NCBI GenBank assembly: GCA_028279375.1
Contig: JANQNW010000015.1
Coordinates: 310,001-374,000 of the forward strand
Source of the DNA: Phycisphaerales bacterium
GTDB taxonomy: Bacteria; Planctomycetota; Phycisphaerae; Phycisphaerales; UBA1924
Direction: 5' to 3'
Length of the DNA stretch: 64,000 nucleotides
The notes under the pieces are model-generated. The model saw only the letters and a program-made list of their open reading frames with translations. It was not told the DNA's origin and made no database searches. The position numbers and the translations under genes are program-made. Positions 27,901 to 36,787 of this stretch are shown in pieces. The first letter of the stretch is position 1. Each line of letters opens with the position of its first letter.

Positions 27901-28964
27901 CAGCCGCTATCGATCATCTGGACAATCTCGTCGCAATCGACACGTCAAATCCACCGCGGGATCCCGTGGGGATGAAGCAGGCGGTCGACTACGTATCCGA
28001 AGCGCTCGCCTGCGCCGGATTCGACTGTTCCCTCGACGATCTCGGTGAGGGCTGCCTACAACTGCTCGCGACGCGCGGCAGCGCCGGCACGCTCGTCAAC
28101 TGTCATCTGGATACGGTTCCTCCCGCGTCGGGATGGATGTCCAACCCCCACAAGCTGGAGATTGAAGACGCTCACGCGATTGGGCTCGGCGCGTGCGACA
28201 TCAAGGGCGCCGCCGCGTGCATCCTCGCGGCGGCGGGCGCAACTCAGGGCGACGCCGCAGTTCTCTTCACGACCGATGAGGAAGCCGGACAGAGTCTGTG
28301 CGTCCGGCGTTTCCTTGATGGCGAGCACGCCAGGAGCCGTTTCGAACGAGCGATCGTCTGCGAGCCGACGGAGTGCCATGTCGTGTGCGAGCATCGCAGT
28401 CTTCATTCAATCGAGGCGTCATTCCATGGCGTCTCCGCGCACTCGAGTAGCGGCGTCGCATCGACGATGAGCGCGGTCCATAACGCGATCCGGTGGTCGG
28501 CCGGAGCGCTCGAATGGTCTGAATCAACATGTGGTGATTCCAGGATCTCGATCGGCGTCATCGAGGGAGGGCGGAAGCCGAATATGGTCGCGGAATCCGC
28601 GACGCTTCGATTCGGTGTGCGCAGCCGTGCCGGGGTCTCATCGGAAGAGATGTTGCAGCAGCTTCGTGCGCTCCCGTATGGCTCAGATATTGAATGGACA
28701 AGCCGCTTTTTCGGGCCGTCGCTGCTGCCGGGTGATCACGTCCGGGTGATCGCGAAGATCCTCGATGTCCAGTGTGCGCCGCCGGTGGACTTCTGGACAG
28801 AGGCTGCGCTCTTCGCTGAGCACGGGATCCCGAGTGTCGTCTTCGGCCCCGGGTCGATTACGTGGGCGCATGCGGCAGGAGAACGCATATCGCTTGCGCA
28901 ACTTGATAAGGCGACGACGTCCTTCCGGCGTCTCTTCTCACGATCCAAGGACTCCACGCCATGA
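27897..28964 (+). CDS. argE: M20-family deacetylase, probably N-acetylcitrulline deacetylase (ArgE)
   Basis: 355 residues. The GTG at 27897 forms a GTGA overlap with the argG stop, a better start than the longer frame inside argG. M20 metallopeptidase-fold signatures: TLVNCHLDTVPPASGW (His and Asp metal ligands), GLGACDIKGAAAC (bridging Asp) and FTTDEEAGQSLC (catalytic Glu pair). The dimerisation domain contains IEASFHGVSAHSSSG. In operons with acetylornithine carbamoyltransferase the enzyme removes acetate from N-acetylcitrulline to give citrulline. The order argF'-argG-argE-argB/A-argC-argH is that of Xanthomonas, which supports this substrate over acetylornithine. Confidence 0.87.
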   Translation: MTAAIDHLDNLVAIDTSNPPRDPVGMKQAVDYVSEALACAGFDCSLDDLGEGCLQLLATRGSAGTLVNCHLDTVPPASGWMSNPHKLEIEDAHAIGLGACDIKGAAACILAAAGATQGDAAVLFTTDEEAGQSLCVRRFLDGEHARSRFERAIVCEPTECHVVCEHRSLHSIEASFHGVSAHSSSGVASTMSAVHNAIRWSAGALEWSESTCGDSRISIGVIEGGRKPNMVAESATLRFGVRSRAGVSSEEMLQQLRALPYGSDIEWTSRFFGPSLLPGDHVRVIAKILDVQCAPPVDFWTEAALFAEHGIPSVVFGPGSITWAHAAGERISLAQLDKATTSFRRLFSRSKDSTP

Positions 28965-30340
28965 CGACGGACCAACGAGACACAATCATCGATCTCCTTC
29001 AGAACGTCGGCTCGCGCAAGGAGATTAACCAGTACCTCAAGGCCTTCCAGAGCGTCGAGACAACTCGATTCGCGGTCATCAAGGTAGGCGGCGGTCTGCT
29101 CATGGACGAGATCGACGAACTCGCGTCGACCCTTGCGTTTCTCAGCCGCATCGGCCTGCTTCCGATCGTTGTCCACGGCGCTGGACCACAACTCACCACC
29201 GCCCTTCGAGACATGAGCATCGAACCGAAATTTATTGCAGGATCGCGCGTCACAACGCCTGAGGTTCTCGCGGCAGCGCGCAGGGTCTTTCAGAAGCAGG
29301 CGTTGCTCCTGAGTGAGGCGCTCGAGATTCGAGGCGCACGTGCACGACCGATTGTCTCCGGGGTCTTTGAGGCGATGCGCACGACGGATACGTCGATGGG
29401 ATGGGTCGGCGAGGTCATCGGCGTCGACCTCTCACTCGTGAACTCGGCGATCGCCAGCGGTCAGATACCCGTCGTGTCGTCGCTTGCGAGCACGGCGCAA
29501 GGACAGACGCTGAATATCAACGCGGATGTCGCGGCACGGGAGCTCGCGCGAGCGGTGGAGCCGAGGAAGATCATCTTTCTCACGCCGACGAGCGGGCTCC
29601 TAAACGAGAATGGCGACATCATTCCTGCTGTCAATCTCGAAGAGGACTTCGAGTCACTTCTCTCTGCTCCGTGGATTGACGGCGGAATGGCGCTGAAGCT
29701 GCGGGAGATCAAGAGGCTCCTTGATCAGATGCCCGCGACTTCGTCGGTCGCGATCACCAGTCCGGGTCATCTCGTTCGTGAACTCTTCACCCACAATGGC
29801 CACGGGACCTTGATTCAACGAGGAGTCCGAATCACGGAGCGACCGAACCTGAACTGCGTTGACGTTCCGCGATTGACGGAGTTGCTTGAGTCGAGTTTCC
29901 AGAAGACGCTCGCACGGAACTACTTCGAGAGGACGTCGATCGATCGCATTTTCCTGGCGAATGACTACTCCGCTGCCGCGATCATCGCGAAGTTCTGCGA
30001 TGCGCATTACCTCGACAAGTACGCCGTCTCACCGGAAGTGCAGGGAAGCGGCATTGGCGCCTCGCTCTGGGCTCGATTGACGAAGTTCGCCCCATCGCTC
30101 TTCTGGCGAGCCGATCGGACCAATCCGATTGTGCACTGGTATTTCGAGCGCGCAGATGGAGCGGAGCGTTGCGGAGATTGGATCATGTTCTGGCGGGGCA
30201 TGCGCGATCGGGCTCAGATTCAGGAGTGCGTTGAATACGCATCAAGTCTCGATCGGACGCTAAACAGCGCCGTCATGCAAGAGCCTCAATCAGAAGGGGG
30301 CGGTCATGTGCTTGAAGTCTGTCAGTGCCCCGGTGAGTAA
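28961..30340 (+). CDS. argB: Bifunctional N-acetylglutamate synthase/kinase (ArgB-ArgA fusion)
   Basis: 459 residues, start overlapping argE by 4 bases (ATGA). Residues 1 to about 290 are the acetylglutamate kinase: FAVIKVGGGLLMDEIDELAS, PIVVHGAGPQL, GVFEAMRTTDTSMGWVGEV, NINADVAARELARAVEP and FLTPTSGLLNENGDI. Residues from about 310 form a GNAT acetyltransferase of the vertebrate-like NAGS type, with FLANDYSAAAIIAKF, SPEVQGSGIGASLWARL (acetyl-CoA loop QGSGIG) and NPIVHWYFERADG. It therefore carries out both first steps of arginine synthesis: acetylation of glutamate and phosphorylation of N-acetylglutamate. This is the same fusion as in Xanthomonadales. The usual feedback target is arginine. 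Confidence 0.93.
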   Translation: MTTDQRDTIIDLLQNVGSRKEINQYLKAFQSVETTRFAVIKVGGGLLMDEIDELASTLAFLSRIGLLPIVVHGAGPQLTTALRDMSIEPKFIAGSRVTTPEVLAAARRVFQKQALLLSEALEIRGARARPIVSGVFEAMRTTDTSMGWVGEVIGVDLSLVNSAIASGQIPVVSSLASTAQGQTLNINADVAARELARAVEPRKIIFLTPTSGLLNENGDIIPAVNLEEDFESLLSAPWIDGGMALKLREIKRLLDQMPATSSVAITSPGHLVRELFTHNGHGTLIQRGVRITERPNLNCVDVPRLTELLESSFQKTLARNYFERTSIDRIFLANDYSAAAIIAKFCDAHYLDKYAVSPEVQGSGIGASLWARLTKFAPSLFWRADRTNPIVHWYFERADGAERCGDWIMFWRGMRDRAQIQECVEYASSLDRTLNSAVMQEPQSEGGGHVLEVCQCPGE

Positions 30341-31289
30341 GGCAACCGTCGGGCTCTTCGGAGCTCGAGGATTCGTCGGGCGGGAAATCATCTCGATCCT
30401 GAATCGCCACGAGTCGCTGCGACTGTCGAGGGCATGGTCGACGTCGAAGGCCGGCGAACCAGTGCAAGGATGTGAATCCGATCGAGGAGCGCGCCCCCGA
30501 TTTGAAGCGCTGGATCTCGGCGCCCTCGGTGACGTCTCTACGGATGTCATCATTCTCGCGCTGCCGAACGGCCAGGCGGCAGAGGCGAGCGCTGCGCTCG
30601 AAGGCAGCAAGAATCCGCCGTCGGTCGTCATCGATCTCAGTGCTGACGCCAGGTTTGATCCAGGCTGGACCTACGGCCTTCCGGAAACCTCGCGATCCGC
30701 AATTGAACGAGCGAATCGCATCGCCAATCCCGGCTGCTACGCGACGGCGATGAACCTCGCCCTCGCGCCGATCCGGGAGTCACTCTCGGGCGCCGCGCAT
30801 TGCTTTGGAATCTCAGGATTCAGCGGCGCAGGTCGCACACCGAACGAGCGGAACAACCAGACTTTGCTCGCAGGCGGCGTCATGCCGTACGCAAGTGTCG
30901 GCCATGTGCACGAGCAGGAGGTAAGTCATCATCTGGATCATCCTGTCCGACTGGCGCCGGCGGTAGCGCCGTTTAAGCGCGGCATCGTTCTCACTGCGCT
31001 TGTCGAACTGCGGTCGCCGACGACGAGCCAGACGCTGATCAAGCTCTACGACCGGTTCTACGCTGGGGAGAATCTCATCTCCGTCATCGGACCGGAGACG
31101 CCTCGGGTTCAGACCATCGTTGGTCATCCGGGGGCGATCATCGGAGGCATCCAGGTGGATCTGCGTTATCCGACGCGCGCCGCAGTGACCTGTGTGATCG
31201 ACAACCTCCTCAAAGGCGCCGCGTCCCAGGCAATCCAGAACGTCAACCTCGCACTGGGCTTCAGTGAGCTCGAAGGAATCCGAACATGA
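30306..31289 (+). CDS. argC: N-acetyl-gamma-glutamyl-phosphate reductase
   Basis: Two starts are possible. ATG 30306 has AAGGGGG 6 bases upstream but overlaps argB by 35 bases; GTG 30333 gives the tight GTGAGTAA overlap. I list the former because of its ribosome site. The first core residues are VGLFGARGFVGREIISIL, an NAD(P) Rossmann loop. The catalytic Cys is in ANPGCYATAMNLAL, and the active-site region ISGFSGAGRTPNERN follows. Length (about 318-327) fits the family. It reduces acetylglutamyl phosphate to the semialdehyde; the partner transaminase ArgD is not in the window. Confidence 0.92.
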   Translation: MCLKSVSAPVSKATVGLFGARGFVGREIISILNRHESLRLSRAWSTSKAGEPVQGCESDRGARPRFEALDLGALGDVSTDVIILALPNGQAAEASAALEGSKNPPSVVIDLSADARFDPGWTYGLPETSRSAIERANRIANPGCYATAMNLALAPIRESLSGAAHCFGISGFSGAGRTPNERNNQTLLAGGVMPYASVGHVHEQEVSHHLDHPVRLAPAVAPFKRGIVLTALVELRSPTTSQTLIKLYDRFYAGENLISVIGPETPRVQTIVGHPGAIIGGIQVDLRYPTRAAVTCVIDNLLKGAASQAIQNVNLALGFSELEGIRT

Positions 31290-32608
31290 CTGCTCCCATC
31301 TGGGCGCGCGCAGGGACACGCGTGCATGACGAGGTGATGGCCTTTCTCGCCGGTGAGGACATCCTGCATGATCGCGAGATCTTCATCTTTGATATCGAAG
31401 CGACATCGGCCCATGTGCGAGGCCTTGCTCGAATCGGCGCGCTCGAGGAAGTGGATGCCGAGTGTGTCGTCGATGCCCTCAATGTTCTGGCCGAAGAGTT
31501 CAAGGCTGGCGAGTTCGTCCTTGACAGTCGGTTCGAAGATGGCCATTCGGCCATCGAGTCGTGGCTTTGCGATCGGATCGGCGAAATCGGACGGCGCGTG
31601 CATCTGGGTCGTAGCCGCAACGATCAAGCGCTCGTGGCCGTCCGGCTCAAGACACGAAGCGCGCTGGCCGAAATCCGAGCCTCTGTGCTCGCGACGGCCG
31701 AGGCGGCGCTCATCATCGCAGACGAGAATGCTCACGTTGCGATGCCCGGCTACACGCATCTGCAGCGCGCCGTGCCGTCGACGATCGGCCTCTGGATGGC
31801 CTCTTTCGCCGAGGCGTTTCTCGACGACGCTGAACTCCTCGATTTCACGCTCTCGTGGATCGATCGATGCCCGCTCGGCACGGCGGCGGGATATGGCGTC
31901 AATCTGCCGCTGGATCGCGAGGGTGTCGCGGACGATCTCGGTTTCTCCCACCTTCAGATCAACCCGATGGCTGCCCAGGCGAGTCGCGGCAAGCACGAAC
32001 TCCAGGCGCTCGCCGCCATCTGGCAGCCGCTGCAGACGCTCCGTCGACTCGGCTGGGATCTCACACTCTTCGCTTCGAGCGAGTTCGGATTCGTGAAGAT
32101 GCCGCAGGACCTGACGACGGGGTCGTCGATCATGCCGAACAAGCGCAACCCGGATGTCGCCGAGATCTTCCGCGCTAACGCAGCGGTCGTCGCCGGCGCG
32201 ATGTCCGAGATCCAGCAGGTGATCTCTCTTCCGAGCGGTTATCACCGCGACCTGCAACTCACGAAGGGGCCGCTTCTCCGGGGGCTCACAGCCGGGCAGG
32301 CAAGCCTTGCCCTCGCGCCCACCATGATCTCCGGCCTTGTCTTTGATGAGGCGAATCTCCGAGCCGCGATCGACGCGCCGATGTACGCCACGGATGAGGC
32401 GGTTGAAATGACGTCGTCCGGAATGCCGTTCCGTGACGCATATCGCCAGCTCGCCGATCATGGAGTGTGGAATGCGAATCGAACTCCCGAGCAGAGCGCG
32501 CGCGCGCGCGTGTCGCTGGGCGCCTGTGCTGACCTTCGTCTCGATCAACTCCGAGCGCGCCTTGCTGATCAACTGGCTCTCAGGAATCAGTGCGCGCCGT
32601 CAGAGTAA
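31286..32608 (+). CDS. argH: Argininosuccinate lyase
   Basis: 440 residues, ATG overlapping the argC stop (ATGA). Family signatures: VHLGRSRNDQALVAVRL, MPGYTHLQRAVPSTIGLW, NRxPLGTAAGYGV-like region at CPLGTAAGYGVNLPLDRE, and the flexible catalytic loop TTGSSIMPNKRNPDVAE with its Ser nucleophile region. It splits argininosuccinate to arginine and fumarate, completing the pathway. It is the last gene of the operon. A GC-rich hairpin at 32662-32678 may end the transcript. Confidence 0.94.
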   Translation: MTAPIWARAGTRVHDEVMAFLAGEDILHDREIFIFDIEATSAHVRGLARIGALEEVDAECVVDALNVLAEEFKAGEFVLDSRFEDGHSAIESWLCDRIGEIGRRVHLGRSRNDQALVAVRLKTRSALAEIRASVLATAEAALIIADENAHVAMPGYTHLQRAVPSTIGLWMASFAEAFLDDAELLDFTLSWIDRCPLGTAAGYGVNLPLDREGVADDLGFSHLQINPMAAQASRGKHELQALAAIWQPLQTLRRLGWDLTLFASSEFGFVKMPQDLTTGSSIMPNKRNPDVAEIFRANAAVVAGAMSEIQQVISLPSGYHRDLQLTKGPLLRGLTAGQASLALAPTMISGLVFDEANLRAAIDAPMYATDEAVEMTSSGMPFRDAYRQLADHGVWNANRTPEQSARARVSLGACADLRLDQLRARLADQLALRNQCAPSE

Positions 32609-32661
32609 GAGAGCACTGCCGAGGTCATCTGAGTGGGCGGGTTCTGGGCCGATCCGTTGAC

Positions 32662-32678
32662 GCGCGTCGGGGACGCGC
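32662..32678 (+). terminator. Possible terminator after argH
   Basis: GCGCGTC (32662-32668) and GACGCGC (32672-32678) form a 7-bp stem with a 3-base loop, followed by CTCTCCTG rather than a true T run. Position 54 bases after the argH stop is suitable, but the weak tail makes this uncertain. Confidence 0.4.
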
Positions 32679-32765
32679 TCTCCTGAGACCGTCAGAACGA
32701 ATTGCTCAAGTTCAACGTCCACTCGCACGGGCAGTTGATCGATTCGGAGCTCGCGTTCTAAATGC

Positions 32766-33758
32766 TCAGTCGCGCGGCATCGGCGCTGCGAATACGCGGC
32801 TCCAGTCGTTGCGCATATCGATGATCGTCCAGCCGCGCAGTCGCGCTTCGTCGAGGGCCTTGTCGAGCTTCCCGATAGGCGAATCGCGGTCGTAGGCCCA
32901 CTCGCGTTCTGCATCGGTGTGATGGACGATCACGCACAGCGTGAGACCGTCGCCGGCGGCGACCCACCGAAGCATCTGGTGGTCCCCATCTGAGTTGCCG
33001 AAAGCGGCGATGGGCCGACGACCAACGTGTTCGTTGATTGCGACGGGCTTGCCCGCCTTGTCGTTGACGAAGGCGACTTCGGGGCGACGGCGGATCACCG
33101 GGCCGAGCCTGGACTCGGCGTACTCGGTCCTAACACTCGAGCCGATGACGTTCTCCGGCGGCACGCCGTAGACCTCCTCGGCAAAGACGCGCAGGAACTC
33201 CACGCCGCCGCCGGAGACAATGTAGACCTTGAATCCGTTCGCCCGCAGGTAGTCGAGCAGCTCGAGCATCGGGGCGTACACCATCTCGGTGTAGGATCGT
33301 CCGCTCTCAGGATGGCGGGCAGTGTTTATCCAGTTGCGTGCGATGGCGGCGAACTCATGGGTCGTCATGCCGGCGTGCGTAGCGGTGATGATCTCAACGA
33401 GCCCCTCGTGGCCTGAGTCTGCGAGCGCGGTCATGTCGTTCTCGAGCACGGCCTTGAAGGGCTGCTCGTCATTCCATGACGGGTGGCTCGGAGCAAGAGC
33501 GCGCACGCGGTCCATCGCGAAGAGGAGTTGAAAGTAGGAGGGCTGTTCCGCCCAGAGCGTGCCGTCGTTGTCGAAGACGGCCACGCGCTCGGCGGGCGGG
33601 ACGTACTCGGGGCTTCCCGGCGTGGAGACGCGGGCCACGAAATCCGTGATGGACTCGCGCGCTGCGGAGTCGTCCCACGAATCGAGGCGATGCGCCGACG
33701 CGCAGCCTCCGAGCGATGTCGTTGCGATTACAAAGAACGCGAAGAGTCTGCGAAGCAT
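32766..33758 (-). CDS. HAD-superfamily phosphatase, lipoprotein (phosphoserine-phosphatase-like)
   Basis: The ATG at 33758 is preferred over 33779 because GAGGGACG lies just upstream and the signal peptide then starts with MLRRLF. Lipobox SLGGC. HAD motif I is VAVFDNDGTLWAEQ (nucleophile Asp and acid/base Asp). A second conserved region is FKVYIVSGGGVEFLR, and motif IV is AAFGNSDGDHQML. A cap of about 130 residues lies between motifs I and II. Such exported HAD phosphatases dephosphorylate small molecules; substrate not readable. The same-strand sulfatase upstream ends 65 bases before this start, so the two may be co-transcribed and take part in scavenging esterified nutrients. Confidence 0.85.
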   Translation of the reverse strand: MLRRLFAFFVIATTSLGGCASAHRLDSWDDSAARESITDFVARVSTPGSPEYVPPAERVAVFDNDGTLWAEQPSYFQLLFAMDRVRALAPSHPSWNDEQPFKAVLENDMTALADSGHEGLVEIITATHAGMTTHEFAAIARNWINTARHPESGRSYTEMVYAPMLELLDYLRANGFKVYIVSGGGVEFLRVFAEEVYGVPPENVIGSSVRTEYAESRLGPVIRRRPEVAFVNDKAGKPVAINEHVGRRPIAAFGNSDGDHQMLRWVAAGDGLTLCVIVHHTDAEREWAYDRDSPIGKLDKALDEARLRGWTIIDMRNDWSRVFAAPMPRD

Positions 33759-33823
33759 GCGTCGTCCCTCGAGGAACACCGGCGCCCTGGATTGACCGCC
33801 GGCGCGGTGGGTATTCGGTGTCC

Positions 33824-35383
33824 TTACTTCGAGCCGCCCGAGGTCTCGAGCATCTTCATGACCTGATCAATGGAGAAGCTCGCAGCCTTCTGCCGCGGTG
33901 GATATTCCGCGAAGGTGGAGATGAACTGAGCGACGTATTGCTGCGCCGGGACGAAGAGGAACACGCGGTCGATCAGCCAGTCGTAGTAGGTGTTGGAGGT
34001 GAGCGTTGCCCGCTCGAAGGGATCGCGCCGGAGATTGAACAGGAGCGGGACGCGCAGCGGTGTGAAGGGATTGGCCCACGCCTCGAGCGTGGCCTCAATG
34101 CGCTGCTCCATGAAGATGAGTTTCCAGTCTCCGTAGCGGAGCGCGGTGAGGTCCCCGTCGTCGGAGAAGTAGAAGATCTCCCTCCGCGGGGACTCGTCGG
34201 TCCGGCCGGTCAGCAGTGGCAGAATGTTGTACCCGTCCAGATGGACCCGGTAGTCCCGGCCAGTGGAACTCGATCGATATCCATCGAGGAGGTCTTCCTT
34301 GATATCGTTCTTGCCGCCAATAGCCGCGAATGTGGGCAGCCAGTCCATGTGATGGACGATCTCGTTCGTGACTGAGCCCGCTTCGATCCTGTCTGGCCAT
34401 CGCACGAACGCGGGCACGCGCCAGCCACCTTCCCAGTTGGTGTTCTTCTCACCACGGAAGGGGGTTATGCCGGCGTCGGGCCAGGTGTTCATGTGCACGC
34501 CGTTGTCGGTGGAGTACATCACAATGGTGTTGTCCACAATGCCGAGCTCATCAAGGAGGTCGAGGAAGAGCCCAATGTGCATGTCGTGTTCGACCATGCC
34601 GTCGGCGTATTCGTCCTGGCCGGAGATTCCACGAAGCTCGTCCTTCACGTGCGTGCGAAAGTGCATGCGCGTGCCGTTCCACCAGCAGAACCAAGGCCTG
34701 TCGGCTTCGTGCTGCTCGCGTATCCACGCGATGGCTGCGGCGCTCGTTTCATCGTCCACCGTCTCCATGCGCTTCCTGGTCAGCGGGCCGGTGTCTTCAA
34801 TGCGTTGGCCGTTGCGTTGGGCGAAGGAGCGAATGACGCCGCGCGGGCCGAATTGCTCGCGGAAGGTCTTGCCGTTGGCGAGCACCATGTCGGCCGGATA
34901 GTCCTCGTTCTCCGGCTCCTCCTCGGCATTGAGGTGGTAGAGGTTGCCGAAGAAGACATCGAAGCCGTGGTTGGTTGGGAGATGCTCGTCGCGGTCGCCC
35001 AAGTGATTCTTGCCGAACTGCCCCGTCGCGTATCCCAGGTCGCGCAGGACTACGGCGATCGTTGGATCTTCGGTGCGCATGCCCAGTTCGGCGCCCGGAA
35101 AGCCGACCTTTGAGAGGCCGGTGCGGTACACGCTTTGGCCCATGATGAAGCTCGACCGTCCCGCGGTGCAGGACTGCTCGCCGTAGTAGTCAGTGAAGCG
35201 CATGCCTTCGTTGGCGATGCGGTCGATGTTGGGTGTGCGATAGCCGACGAGACCGTGGGTGTTCGCGCTGATGTTCGTCGGGCCGATGTCATCGCCCCAG
35301 ACGACCAGGATGTTGGGCCTGTCCTGGGCATGAACAGGGGATACGCTCAGCATCGTTGTCAAGAGAAAGATCAGTAACCGCAT
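33824..35383 (-). CDS. Arylsulfatase, exported, formylglycine (Cys) type
   Basis: 519 residues with signal peptide (LLIFLLTTMLSVSPVHAQ). The sulfatase fold begins RPNILVVWGDDIG, where the Asp pair binds calcium. The nucleophile motif is SCTAGRSS with Cys72, the C-x-A-x-R variant converted to formylglycine by FGE. Others: GYATGQFGKNHLGD, NHGFDVFFGN, VMYSTDNGVHMNTWPD and FRGEKNTNWEGGWRVPA. This last segment is typical of family S1 arylsulfatases. It hydrolyses sulfate esters in the periplasm; substrate unknown. No true FGE gene is in the window (EgtB at 40400 has an FGE-like fold only). Divergent from the thioredoxin-like gene. Confidence 0.92.
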   Translation of the reverse strand: MRLLIFLLTTMLSVSPVHAQDRPNILVVWGDDIGPTNISANTHGLVGYRTPNIDRIANEGMRFTDYYGEQSCTAGRSSFIMGQSVYRTGLSKVGFPGAELGMRTEDPTIAVVLRDLGYATGQFGKNHLGDRDEHLPTNHGFDVFFGNLYHLNAEEEPENEDYPADMVLANGKTFREQFGPRGVIRSFAQRNGQRIEDTGPLTRKRMETVDDETSAAAIAWIREQHEADRPWFCWWNGTRMHFRTHVKDELRGISGQDEYADGMVEHDMHIGLFLDLLDELGIVDNTIVMYSTDNGVHMNTWPDAGITPFRGEKNTNWEGGWRVPAFVRWPDRIEAGSVTNEIVHHMDWLPTFAAIGGKNDIKEDLLDGYRSSSTGRDYRVHLDGYNILPLLTGRTDESPRREIFYFSDDGDLTALRYGDWKLIFMEQRIEATLEAWANPFTPLRVPLLFNLRRDPFERATLTSNTYYDWLIDRVFLFVPAQQYVAQFISTFAEYPPRQKAASFSIDQVMKMLETSGGSK

Positions 35384-35692
35384 GGGCTCAATTCCTATTC
35401 GTGGTTATGGCAAGAAGGACCGGATCTCCGCGACAGACACTAGCGAGTGCACTGTATCCCCGGCGTTGGCGAGACTCTCCTGGGGGTATCGCCCGGCGTG
35501 CGACGACAGCCATCTGACGACCCGTCCCGGCGATTGTGTCTCCATGGATCGAGAGGACCAGAATCGCTGTGAGCCCAAGTCAAGCCGCAATAATCGCATC
35601 ACATGCCGGAGCGCCCGGAACCGGAATGTGCACGTTGCTCATGAAATAGACTCTGACCAGCGATCGGCCGCCTTCGATATCATGCGAGCGTG
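35384..35692. other. Intergenic region between the divergent sulfatase and thioredoxin-like genes
   Basis: About 310 bases that must contain two divergent promoters. I see no clear promoter pair, operator repeat or small gene. On the minus strand a short frame ends in VPGAPACDAIIAA and vaguely recalls a PEP-CTERM tail, but it has a stop in the middle and no support. Confidence 0.35.
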
Positions 35693-36787
35693 ATGATCCG
35701 TTATTCGCGAGGATTGCTCCTCCTGACACTCGGCGCCATTCTTCTTGCGCCTGTTCCGGCCGCGGCACAACGCGATCCCGAGCGACTCTGGATCGATCGG
35801 CGGACGCGAAGCGACATCCGCGAACGCATCGAGCGCCAACTGGGGTACGCACCGCCCTTCTTTACGCCTGAGTTGCAGTGGTTCGATGGCGAAGACTCCA
35901 CATGGGACGCCTTGCGAGGAAAGGTCGTCATCGTCCAGACATGGACACGCAAGAACGCGTCAGCCATGCGCTGGCCGGATCGTCTCGCCAAGTCGTTTCC
36001 GGAACCGATTGACGATGATCTCGTGTTGCTCGCGCTTCATACGCCTGAAGGCGCTGCAGACGCACAGCTCTTTCTTGACCGCCGTCCGCCGCCAGAGCAG
36101 GTTCGGATTGTGCTCGACCACACAGGACGGTTCTGCGATCAGCTTGGTGAGAAAGAGAAGCCGGTGAACTTCGTGATCGACCGGGCCGGGGCCGTGCGAT
36201 ACGCCGGGCTCAATCTGCAGGGTCTGAAGGGGGCGGCGAACTCACTACTGGCAGAGTCTTTCGATCCGGAATCAGATCCTCCGGATCGTGCGCCGGAGCC
36301 TGAGGTTGCCGAACCGGAGGTCATCGAGTTCCCGGCGAGCCAGCCCTCAAGATACATGGCCGACTTCGTCGGTGAATCTCCTCCTCCATTGGATTCGCTT
36401 CAGTGGTTCGAATCGACACCGGAACTCCATGGCGTGCCGCTCATGATCGAGTTCTATGCGACCTGGTGTCCGCACTGTCAAAATATCGAGCCCTATATCA
36501 ACAGGATCGCGCGGGATTTTGCAGACGAGATGACGTTCGTAACCGTGAGTACGGAAGACGAGCGAACGGCGCGCAACCTGCACAAGTCCAATCGATTCGC
36601 TCGTCACATCGCCCATGACACGGACAGAGCACTCGTCAGGAATCTCAAAGTGAGGGGTTTTCCCTCCGCGATTCTGGTCTCTTCAGATGGTGTTGTGCGA
36701 TGGCAGGGATCGCCGTTCGCGATCACCCCGAACATGCTGAAGCAGTTTCTCCGCGCTGATAGGGCGAACGCCATCGCCGCAGACTGA
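35693..36787 (+). CDS. Exported protein with two thioredoxin-like domains, first one lacking the CXXC
   Basis: About 364 residues; GTG 35690 and ATG 35693 are adjacent in-frame starts. Signal peptide LLLLTLGAILLAPVPAAAQ. The first thioredoxin-like domain (about residues 40-185) has VVIVQTWTRKNASAM where an active site would be, so no redox Cys pair. A Pro/Glu-rich linker (about 195-225) follows. The second domain (about 235-360) has the intact site FYATWCPHCQNIEPY and cis-Pro region KVRGFPSAIL. It probably acts as a periplasmic disulfide reductase or TlpA-like protein, with the first domain structural or binding. Its stop directly abuts the stop of the convergent kinase gene. Confidence 0.83.
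   Translation: MIRYSRGLLLLTLGAILLAPVPAAAQRDPERLWIDRRTRSDIRERIERQLGYAPPFFTPELQWFDGEDSTWDALRGKVVIVQTWTRKNASAMRWPDRLAKSFPEPIDDDLVLLALHTPEGAADAQLFLDRRPPPEQVRIVLDHTGRFCDQLGEKEKPVNFVIDRAGAVRYAGLNLQGLKGAANSLLAESFDPESDPPDRAPEPEVAEPEVIEFPASQPSRYMADFVGESPPPLDSLQWFESTPELHGVPLMIEFYATWCPHCQNIEPYINRIARDFADEMTFVTVSTEDERTARNLHKSNRFARHIAHDTDRALVRNLKVRGFPSAILVSSDGVVRWQGSPFAITPNMLKQFLRADRANAIAAD

Noticed and set aside
32600..32760. Short minus-strand frame reading LERELRIDQLPVRVDVELEQ, and a plus-strand tail NELLKFNVHSHGQL, between argH and the HAD gene
   Set aside because: No start codon with ribosome site and no family recognised; could be a remnant but cannot be supported.
35580..35660. PEP-CTERM-like tail on the minus strand (VPGAPACDAIIAA)
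   Set aside because: Interrupted by a stop codon and lacking upstream coding sequence or a basic tail.
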